Under the pieces are notes generated by a model. It had not been told where the DNA came from and ran no database searches. It worked only from the letters and a program-made list of their open reading frames with translations. 20,655 nt of DNA, taken from IMG/VR virus record IMGVR_UViG_3300037070_003632, positions 1 to 20,655 of that record. One strand, written 5' to 3'. Within the stretch, counting starts at the first letter, position 1. Each line of letters opens with the position of its first letter. Source of the DNA: a virus. A program made the position numbers and the translations under genes. This document shows, one piece after another, positions 15,516-20,079 of the stretch.

Positions 15516-16392
15516 GTTGGACGGTATTGTCCAGCGGATGATCGACGCGGGGGAGCCCGAAGAGAACATCGCGCTCGTGATTCAAGAATATGGAACGTCA
15601 GCCCCACGGACGCCGCAGCCGCCGCAATCCACCATTGGGATGATGCAGCCCAGCACGACACAGGGCGACCCCAAGCGCACGGAGCCCTATCTGGCCGAGG
15701 AATGGTCAGCGATGCCCACCGGGGAGAAGATCCGCAACGTCGCGCAGTGGGGCGCGAAGGCAATCTTGGGCGGGATTGCGGGGCCAGAGGGCATCGACGC
15801 GGCGGAACATCCCAAGACCACGCTCGCCACGGCGGCGATCCCACTGGTGGCGCAGAAGGTGCCGGGGATTCTCGCCAAAGCGGCTGGCATCAGCAAGGCG
15901 CGTGGCGGCCAGAACATGCAGACGGCGCTGGAGGCGGGTGAAGGTCTGCGCGTCCCGATGTCATCGAAGGCGCAAGATGCCACGTTGCGAGCGAGAGAGT
16001 TGACGGGTTCCCGCAACGCCGAACTCAATGGACTCTTGGATCGGCTCACCAATCCCAAGGTGACGAAGTATCGCGGGGATGACCTGGTGGTCCGCGAGGC
16101 GCAGGACTTCATTACCAAGTTTGGCGCGATGTCGGCGGAGGACGCCTCACGGCTCCCACCCGTCGCACAGCGAGAGCTGACGACGATTGCGCGGGAGTTG
16201 CGCGCCACGCTCACGGAGACGTTAGACACCGTGGGCAAGGGCGACCAGTACGCGAAGGGCGTCCGCGAGTTCCGGCGTGCGTCACGGGCCGCAGAGTTGT
16301 TGGAGAAGGCCGCGCCGTACCTGAAGAAGCTCGGGTACTACACAGCGGCAGGCGCGGGGTACAGGGGGCTTACTTCAGAGCCCACGCGATGA
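15493..16392 (+). CDS. Probable internal virion protein, IVQRMIDAGE-type N-terminus
   Basis: A 299-residue protein that overlaps the previous gene by 23 bases. An internal ATG at 15505 (MPGELDG) would shorten the overlap to 11 and is equally likely. Residues 8-33 (LDGIVQRMIDAGEPEENIAL) form a short helical motif also seen at the N-termini of other phage structural proteins, perhaps a peptide that targets cargo into the head. Residues 35-60 are Pro/Thr/Gln-rich. Residues 86-134 are Ala/Ile/Gly-rich and hydrophobic (KAILGGIAG, LATAAIPLVAQKVPGIL). The remainder is charged helix ending KAAPYLKKLGYYTAAGAGY. It is the fourth of the ejection-type block. Function is inferred from composition and position. 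Confidence 0.6.
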   Translation: MAVAMPGELDGIVQRMIDAGEPEENIALVIQEYGTSAPRTPQPPQSTIGMMQPSTTQGDPKRTEPYLAEEWSAMPTGEKIRNVAQWGAKAILGGIAGPEGIDAAEHPKTTLATAAIPLVAQKVPGILAKAAGISKARGGQNMQTALEAGEGLRVPMSSKAQDATLRARELTGSRNAELNGLLDRLTNPKVTKYRGDDLVVREAQDFITKFGAMSAEDASRLPPVAQRELTTIARELRATLTETLDTVGKGDQYAKGVREFRRASRAAELLEKAAPYLKKLGYYTAAGAGYRGLTSEPTR

Positions 16393-16465
16393 TCGCGCCG
16401 ATGGCAAAGCAGACCAGTAATTGCACGAGGAACGCCGTGGTGTTCACGAGCCAATCATCGTCCAC
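16370..16465 (-). CDS. Possible 31-residue single-span membrane peptide
   Basis: A GTG-started minus-strand ORF in the 107-bp gap after 16392, overlapping the end of the plus-strand gene by 23 bp. It encodes an acidic N-terminus (MDDDWLVN), a hydrophobic stretch of roughly 20 residues (FLVQLLVCFAIGAIIAW) and a Lys end, so it looks like a small inner-membrane peptide with N-out topology. Third positions are G/C in 25 of 31 codons, as in real genes here. Against it: no ribosome site, a non-ATG start, and antisense orientation in a plus-strand operon. It could be a holin regulator or a chance ORF. Confidence 0.4.
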   Translation of the reverse strand: MDDDWLVNTTAFLVQLLVCFAIGAIIAWALK

Positions 16466-16499
16466 AGGTAAACGCTAGCACAGGGCGGGAGTCGTAGTC

Positions 16500-16712
16500 A
16501 TGGGGGAGACGCCGGAATCAAATGGCCGCATCAAGCTGACATGGCCGCAAATCGTGGCTTTTATCGGCTGGTTCGCTGTGGCCTTGCTCGCCTATGGGGC
16601 GATGGATTCCCGCGTCAACGTGATCGACAGCCGGGAACAGCAGCATTACGAAGAAATCCAGCGCACCCTCCAGCGCATCGAGCGCGGGGTGGAACGGCTC
16701 CAGGGCCAGTGA
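16500..16712 (+). CDS. Small membrane protein with helical tail (holin or spanin-like candidate)
   Basis: A 70-residue protein with GCGGGAG (16484-16490) before the ATG. Residues 1-15 are polar, 16-33 a single hydrophobic span (PQIVAFIGWFAVALLAY), and 44-68 an amphipathic Glu/Arg/Gln helix that could be a coiled coil. That plan fits an inner-membrane spanin component or a class III-like holin as well as a general membrane anchor. It heads a cassette of three tiny coupled ORFs directly after the virion genes, where lysis genes often lie. No endolysin is visible nearby, so the lysis role remains an inference. Confidence 0.65.
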   Translation: MGETPESNGRIKLTWPQIVAFIGWFAVALLAYGAMDSRVNVIDSREQQHYEEIQRTLQRIERGVERLQGQ

Positions 16713-16915
16713 CCGTGGTCCGTCCGGAAGACCTCGTGCCCCAAGGCGATCCTGAAACCGTCGTGACCCTCCCCGATGGCGGGTGCATTGTCGGGTTGCA
16801 CATCAAAGGCGTGCTGTTCGGCTCGCTCCTCGGCATTCGGGAAGATGAACTCGGCCGCCCGGTGAGTTGTTCGATTGGCATGGCGGTGAACACGCAAGAG
16901 GACGACGCCGCATGA
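16709..16915 (+). CDS. Small beta-rich hypothetical protein
   Basis: A 68-residue GTG-started ORF that overlaps the preceding stop by four bases (GTGA). Residues 17-45 (TVVTLPDGGCIVGLHIKGVL and on) look like two or three beta strands, and 46-60 another. It has two Cys (26 and 54) and an acidic end (QEDDAA). It is not a membrane protein by eye. Its stop overlaps the next ATG. I do not recognise a family. Placement between two membrane ORFs suggests a partner in the same process, but nothing more can be said. Confidence 0.6.
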   Translation: MTVVRPEDLVPQGDPETVVTLPDGGCIVGLHIKGVLFGSLLGIREDELGRPVSCSIGMAVNTQEDDAA

Positions 16916-17043
16916 AGCACTGGTATATCAGCCGGCGCTATCAGCTGGAGCAGCGGATCGCGATGGGGATTGGGCTGCTGCTCGGCCTGCTGGCGGGGAT
17001 TCCGATCGGCATGACCTACGCGGCGTGGCTGCTCGATAAATGA
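16912..17043 (+). CDS. 43-residue single-span membrane protein
   Basis: An ATG-started ORF that overlaps the previous stop (ATGA) and encodes KHWYISRRYQLEQR, then a hydrophobic stretch at about 16-41 (AMGIGLLLGLLAGIPIGM), and ends LLDK. The basic N-terminus predicts N-in topology. The Gly/Leu-rich span with several Gly-x-x-x-Gly spacings could oligomerise. Size and composition are compatible with a small holin or antiholin. It was too short to appear among longer ORFs but is supported by overlap with its neighbour and by a high G/C third-position pattern. Confidence 0.6.
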   Translation: MKHWYISRRYQLEQRIAMGIGLLLGLLAGIPIGMTYAAWLLDK

Positions 17044-17048
17044 CCGTA

Positions 17049-17073
17049 GCCATTACGGTCACTCGGTAATGGC
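17049..17073 (+). repeat. Inverted repeat covering the start codon of the HTH-phosphoesterase gene
   Basis: GCCATTAC (17049-17056) and GTAATGGC (17066-17073) are perfect 8-bp arms around a 9-nt loop (GGTCACTCG). The ATG start of the next gene (17069-17071) lies inside the right arm, and no good Shine-Dalgarno precedes it. In RNA the hairpin would hide the start codon. In DNA it would be an 8+8 palindromic operator. It sits in the only 25-bp gap in this gene cluster. Confidence 0.7.
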
Positions 17074-18154
17074 GCAGAAGCCGCTCTCCCCACAGGACGC
17101 ACGGGCCGCCCTTGTTGCGGTCCGGGAGCACCACGGCAACATCACCCATGCGGCGCAGGCACTAAATATCGCCAGAGGCACGCTGCAAGCACGGATTGCC
17201 ACGGCGGCGCGGATCGGGGTGGTGCTCGACCCTGTGGCCGATGTCGTGGCCGATCCACTCAACGAGGATGGACCGCCGCATTCCACGCTGTTTGACAATC
17301 GCTGGGACATGTTCACGGCGTGGATTGGCCGATCCCAATCGGTGACACAGCCCGCCCCGTCCACGGGACGGCGCCGGGTGATCGACCACTACGCCGACCT
17401 GCACATCCCGCACCTCAACGAAGCCGCGTTCTACAACGCGCTGGCATATAACAACGGCGGTCATATCGGGATGTTAGGCGGGGACAGCCTCAACGCCGGA
17501 TCGGCCTCGCGGTTCATTGAGTCGGAGATTGTGCATCCGAAAGACGAGTTCGCACAGTTGACACTTGTACTGCAGGCGATGGCGGCGCAATATGAGGAAG
17601 TCCACGTCAACATCGGGAACCACGTCAATCGCTACAAGAAGTATTTCGGGGCACGCCTCCCGCCCTACATGATGTTTCTCTGCAACGTGAACCCGTTGCA
17701 GTTTCTCGTGAACGGCCTCCGGTTGGAGCACGGCATTACCAATATCCAGGTGGCGACTCCGGTGATTGACGACTTGGATTCGTCGAACTGGATGACGCTG
17801 ATTGGGGATTGTGCGTTCGCGCACGGGGAAGCGCACAGCAAAATGCACCTTCGGCCTGTGGAGAACGTGGCGCGGTGGATTCGGCGGTGGCAGCGGCACA
17901 TGCCGATCCAACCAAGGGTCGTGGTGAACGAGCACAACCATCGGGGCGGGATGGCCTATGACGATGAGGCTGGGGCGTTGCTGATTCAAGCACCCTGCTT
18001 CTCCAACAACGTGGCGTATCAGGCGGGGCCGGATTTGAAGTACGGCCCCAATCAGCTTGGGTATGTCCGCATCGTGCAGGAGGACGGCAAGACCCTCATC
18101 AACGAGTCGCGGTTCTATCTGCTCGATGAGCACGGGAAGGAACGGGCTGCGTGA
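17069..18154 (+). CDS. Fis-like HTH fused to calcineurin-type metallophosphoesterase
   Basis: A 361-residue protein. Residues 22-45 (HGNITHAAQALNIARGTLQARI) are a helix-turn-helix of the Fis/NtrC C-terminal type. Residues 101-360 carry phosphoesterase motifs in order: ADLH (D110, H112), GGDSLN (D139), GNHVNR (N184, H185), H252 or H256 in AHGEAH, and NEHNH (H289, H291). All the metal-binding residues of calcineurin-like enzymes are present. The Asp/Glu that normally follows GNH is Val186, and the Gly of Gly-His-x-His is Glu288. Such enzymes hydrolyse phosphodiesters or phosphomonoesters with two metal ions. The HTH suggests a DNA-bound nuclease, phosphatase or regulator. Four bases overlap the next gene. 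Activity is inferred. Confidence 0.8.
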   Translation: MAQKPLSPQDARAALVAVREHHGNITHAAQALNIARGTLQARIATAARIGVVLDPVADVVADPLNEDGPPHSTLFDNRWDMFTAWIGRSQSVTQPAPSTGRRRVIDHYADLHIPHLNEAAFYNALAYNNGGHIGMLGGDSLNAGSASRFIESEIVHPKDEFAQLTLVLQAMAAQYEEVHVNIGNHVNRYKKYFGARLPPYMMFLCNVNPLQFLVNGLRLEHGITNIQVATPVIDDLDSSNWMTLIGDCAFAHGEAHSKMHLRPVENVARWIRRWQRHMPIQPRVVVNEHNHRGGMAYDDEAGALLIQAPCFSNNVAYQAGPDLKYGPNQLGYVRIVQEDGKTLINESRFYLLDEHGKERAA

Positions 18155-18462
18155 GCAAAGACCTTGCGCCGGTCCCGTTCGTCTGTGTGGTCTGGAATGA
18201 CGCGCACGGCAGCGCCACAGGGGAATACACCACGGAGGAAATCATCCGGTCGCATCATGACCCGATGGCGATTCGCACGTTTGGCCTCTTGGTGCATGAC
18301 GATGATCGCGGCCTCACCATCGCCTCTGAGATTACCAATCCAGACTCCGGGGACGAGCCGGTGTTTCGGGGCATCGGGTTTATTCCACGCGGGATGTTGC
18401 GGGAAGTGATCATGCTCGGCACCCCCAAACGGCCGGCGCAGAAACGGAAGGCGAAGGAGTGA
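18151..18462 (+). CDS. Conserved small phage protein, unknown function
   Basis: A 103-residue GTG-started ORF (GTGA overlap with the upstream stop). FVCVVWNDAHGSATGEYTTEE (10-30) is followed by FGLLVHDDDRGLTIASEI (44-61), then FIPRGMLREVIML (77-89) and a basic tail (KRPAQKRKAKE). The 'V-x-W-x-D-A-H ... G-x-L-x-x-D-D-x-x-G ... I-P-x-x-x-x' pattern is one I recognise from a widespread family of small phage proteins with no assigned function. It probably forms a small alpha-beta fold. Its stop overlaps the zinc-ribbon gene start by four bases. No enzymatic residues can be named. Confidence 0.8.
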   Translation: MSKDLAPVPFVCVVWNDAHGSATGEYTTEEIIRSHHDPMAIRTFGLLVHDDDRGLTIASEITNPDSGDEPVFRGIGFIPRGMLREVIMLGTPKRPAQKRKAKE

Positions 18463-18644
18463 ATCAGCTCTCGATGTTTCGGGAAGCCGTGCGGGCGACG
18501 AATGACCGGCTGAATGCGGGCGAGAAGGCCACCGATGTGCCGTGTCCGAAATGTCAGCAGGAGCGCGGGATTGTCTTAGAGCCCTTGGGGCAGTTCAAGT
18601 CGGCGGTGTGCGGGATTTGCGCGTTTCACTGGGTGGTGAATTGA
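18459..18644 (+). CDS. Zinc-ribbon protein, 61 residues
   Basis: A GTG-started ORF sharing GTGA with the previous stop. An in-frame ATG at 18474 is an alternative start. Residues 29-54 hold CPKC (29-32) and CGIC (51-54), the four-Cys pattern of a zinc ribbon, separated by 18 residues with beta-rich sequence. The N-terminal 24 residues are an Arg/Ala/Asn helix. Zinc ribbons in small phage proteins usually bind nucleic acid or a host RNA polymerase or translation component. The partner here is not known. Its TGA overlaps the TTG of the next zinc-ribbon ORF. Confidence 0.7.
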   Translation: MNQLSMFREAVRATNDRLNAGEKATDVPCPKCQQERGIVLEPLGQFKSAVCGICAFHWVVN

Positions 18645-18823
18645 GCTACGACGAGAACCAGCTCACGCCGCTCCAGACGTGCGCCTGTGGGCATCAAGGG
18701 TTCAGACGGACGGTGACGTGCTTTGGATGTCGGTCAGCGGTCGTGGATGCGATTCCACCCCGTGTTGTCGAGCCGCCAGATACCGTCAGACTTCAGGGCG
18801 TACATGGCGTTGTCGCACGTTGA
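18641..18823 (+). CDS. Second small zinc-ribbon ORF
   Basis: A 60-residue ORF started by TTG at 18641, which overlaps the preceding TGA (TTGA). C14-x-C16 and C27-x2-C30 (CAC...CFGC) would make one zinc site. Third positions are mostly G/C up to about residue 27 and become mixed afterwards. The mixed part is exactly where the ORF overlaps the minus-strand gene at 18734-18961. The first half is therefore likely to be real; the true end or the last 30 residues may be constrained only by the other strand. It may belong to the same nucleic-acid-binding set as its neighbour. Confidence 0.5.
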   Translation: MSYDENQLTPLQTCACGHQGFRRTVTCFGCRSAVVDAIPPRVVEPPDTVRLQGVHGVVAR

Positions 18824-18961
18824 CTCGACGGGCTTGAAGCCGATGGTGCCGTTCTCGCGCAGGCCGTACGCCACATGCGAGTACTGCACTGGCTTAGCCG
18901 CGACCGGGACCACGGCGAGTGCCGCGAGCGCGCCGAAGAATCCGCGTCGATCCATTTCCAT
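18734..18961 (-). CDS. Small exported protein with Tat-like signal
   Basis: A 75-residue minus-strand protein starting MEMDRRGFFGALAALAVVPV. R5-R6-G-F-F followed by an Ala/Leu/Val stretch of about 13 residues and AAKP looks like a twin-arginine signal. Residues 24-75 (QYSHVAYGLRENGTIGF...) are a small beta-type domain with C49 and several Trp. Almost every codon ends in G or C, more than the plus-strand frame over the same bases, so I believe this strand is coding. It starts 11 bp from the TTG of the divergent plus-strand gene, leaving no promoter between. Whether it is secreted, periplasmic or a virion protein with a leader-like start is open. Confidence 0.65.
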   Translation of the reverse strand: MEMDRRGFFGALAALAVVPVAAKPVQYSHVAYGLRENGTIGFKPVESTCDNAMYALKSDGIWRLDNTGWNRIHDR

Positions 18962-18972
18962 AGGGTAACACT

Positions 18973-19341
18973 TTGAGCTGGCTGCGCGCGTGTCCACTGG
19001 TGATCCTCGTGGCGGCGCTGTACTTCGCCCTCTGGGCCTCCGTCGAGCACGCCAAGCTCACCATCAAGGTGGAAAGCGCCCAGATTTCATTCGAGCCCGG
19101 CTTCGTCCGTCTGAAGGTGCGCGTCGAACCTGACGCGGACAACCGCGCCTTAGCGGTGGGGATTGTCGGGCCGGACTTTGAAACGAACAGCCTGGAGCAG
19201 CTCGACGCACAGTCCCCCATCACCCGCTGGCGGGAGTTCAAGGATGTCCCGGCCGGGGAGTACCAAGCGGTAGCCGAAGTGGTGCGGGCGGATGGCACGA
19301 GCTCCCTGGCGTCCGCCCGGCTGGTGATTCTCCCGCGCTAA
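18973..19341 (+). CDS. Membrane-anchored beta-sandwich-like protein
   Basis: A 122-residue ORF with a TTG start, the only start codon in frame after a TAG at 18961, and AGGG 7 nt upstream. Residues 1-26 are a signal or single membrane anchor (CPLVILVAALYFALWAS). Residues 30-120 are a beta-rich domain with VRLKVRVEPDADNRALAV and RWREFKDVPAGEYQAVAEVV, like a small Ig or fibronectin-type fold. It would sit on the periplasmic or outer face of the cytoplasmic membrane. Similar small proteins appear beside regulator genes in environmental phages, and a superinfection or envelope role is possible. The 3' end overlaps the convergent repressor ORF by 104 bp. Confidence 0.7.
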   Translation: MSWLRACPLVILVAALYFALWASVEHAKLTIKVESAQISFEPGFVRLKVRVEPDADNRALAVGIVGPDFETNSLEQLDAQSPITRWREFKDVPAGEYQAVAEVVRADGTSSLASARLVILPR

Positions 19342-19561
19342 GGGGCGTAATCCCCGGCTGAAAGAGCTGGTAGGTCGCAATCCCGAAGAAGCTGGCGATG
19401 CGGTCCAAGTATTTCAGCGGCATGTTGCGTTCTTCAGATGTGAAGATTTGCGACAGCCACGACTCTGACCGGCGACACCACGAGGCCAATTCCTTGCGTT
19501 TCTGGCCGCGCGCGGTCAGGAGCGCATCGATGTTGTGCTTCAGTAAATAGTGGGCTTTCAT
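19238..19561 (-). CDS. HTH (XRE-type) repressor-like protein
   Basis: A 107-residue minus-strand protein from the ATG at 19559-19561 (MKAHYLLKHNID). A longer start at 19579 would put the first codon in the palindrome. Residues about 20-65 carry a helix-turn-helix (RKELASWCRRSESWLSQIF, then LKYLDRIASFFGI), typical of small phage repressors. From about residue 71 the sequence becomes Pro-rich and third-position G/C falls, in the part shared with the plus-strand gene. The functional protein may be the first 70 residues plus an unconserved tail. With the divergent Cro-like gene it forms a likely genetic switch. No cleavage-type C-terminal domain is present, so RecA-driven inactivation is unlikely. 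Confidence 0.75.
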   Translation of the reverse strand: MKAHYLLKHNIDALLTARGQKRKELASWCRRSESWLSQIFTSEERNMPLKYLDRIASFFGIATYQLFQPGITPLSAGESPAGRTPGSSCHPPAPLRLPLGTPRPGHP

Positions 19562-19569
19562 GCGTCCCG

Positions 19570-19583
19570 CCGTAAACATTTAC
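19570..19583. promoter_or_regulatory. Candidate operator, palindrome GTAAA-CA-TTTAC
   Basis: CCGTAAAC begins at 19570, and GTAAACATTTAC (19572-19583) is a palindrome with five-base arms and a two-base centre. It lies directly upstream of the repressor's ATG at 19561 and covers the alternative ATG at 19579. CCGTAAAC recurs at 19913-19920. The repressor or Cro-like protein could bind here and autoregulate. No third clear copy of the full palindrome was seen. Confidence 0.5.
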
Positions 19584-19638
19584 TACGGAAGGGCTTACCG
19601 CACCGTGAAGAATTTCTGAAAAAGACACGCCGATTCAC

Positions 19639-19667
19639 TTGACAAGATGTTACCTGCATGAGAGTAT
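19639..19667 (+). promoter_or_regulatory. Candidate promoter for the Cro-like gene
   Basis: TTGACA at 19639-19644 with a 17-bp spacer to GAGTAT (19662-19667), a weak -10. The expected transcription start would be about 19674, only a few bases before the ATG at 19677. The mRNA would then be nearly leaderless, consistent with the lack of a Shine-Dalgarno. The opposite strand reads TTGTCA over the same bases, but a matching -10 for the repressor is not clear. Confidence 0.4.
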
Positions 19668-19676
19668 CCCTCCATC

Positions 19677-19937
19677 ATGCAGTCCGGGTCAGAGTTACTG
19701 AAACAGTGGATCGAGCGCAGCGGCTACAAGCGGCAGGCTGATGTGGCTGAGTTTTTCCAGTTCAAAGAGTCGTTTCTGTCAATGCTCGTCAACGGCAAGC
19801 GGGTTCCCAGCCTCGACAACGCCGTAAAGATCGAGTCCCTGACAGGCATCCCAGTACAAGCGTGGACGTCAAGTGCCGATGACAAAGCCGTGGTGCTCGT
19901 CAGCGGTGACGGCCGTAAACGTAAGTTTAACAAGTAG
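19677..19937 (+). CDS. Cro-like HTH regulator
   Basis: An 86-residue protein divergent from the repressor. Residues 8-60 form an HTH of XRE type (KQWIERSGYKRQADVAEFFQ, then FKESFLSMLVNGKRVPSLDN, then AVKIESLTGIPVQAW). The C-terminus is short and basic (GDGRKRKFNK), as in Cro proteins. There is no Shine-Dalgarno in front of the ATG. The head-to-head layout with a 115-bp gap to the repressor's chosen ATG (98 bp from its upstream ATG) is the classical lysis-lysogeny switch arrangement. An alternative is a regulator of late genes or a toxin-antitoxin antitoxin, but no toxin partner is seen. Confidence 0.75.
   Translation: MQSGSELLKQWIERSGYKRQADVAEFFQFKESFLSMLVNGKRVPSLDNAVKIESLTGIPVQAWTSSADDKAVVLVSGDGRKRKFNK
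19913..19929. promoter_or_regulatory. Second CCGTAAAC site with inverted repeat
   Basis: CCGTAAAC (19913-19920) overlaps the perfect repeat TAAAC-GTAA-GTTTA (19916-19929) at the end of the Cro-like gene. It repeats the eight bases found at 19570. It may be a second operator half, or a coincidence, since it is in coding sequence. Confidence 0.3.
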
Positions 19938-20079
19938 TAATCCAGATGCGCGCAGGTTTACATAACGTGCAACCAGCGTCTCTGGTTGCCTTCACACTTA
20001 GGAAAGCTGGCTGGGGGCGACTGATAGGTCGCGGGCTGGCATCTGGCTCCCCGATTATACCCCAACTGGCGAGGACCGT
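19938..20079. other. Intergenic region with hairpin 19969-19989
   Basis: This 142-bp gap has no trusted ORF. GCAACCAG (19969-19976) and CTGGTTGC (19982-19989) form a perfect 8-bp hairpin with a 5-nt loop but no T-tract, so it is not a classical terminator. GCGAC/GTCGC around TGATAG follows near 20020, and GCTGGC appears as a direct repeat on both sides of it. GTTTACATAAC (19956-19966) resembles the operator. Roles as terminator, RNA element or operator cannot be separated by eye. Confidence 0.45.

Noticed and set aside
18723-18968. 81-codon plus-strand ORF over the Tat-like gene
   Set aside because: It lacks a ribosome site and coherent protein features; the minus frame has better codon use and a signal sequence.
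19342-19355. GGGG-CGTAAT-CCCC hairpin after the 19341 stop as a terminator
   Set aside because: Only four paired bases and no T-tract; it lies inside the convergent repressor ORF.
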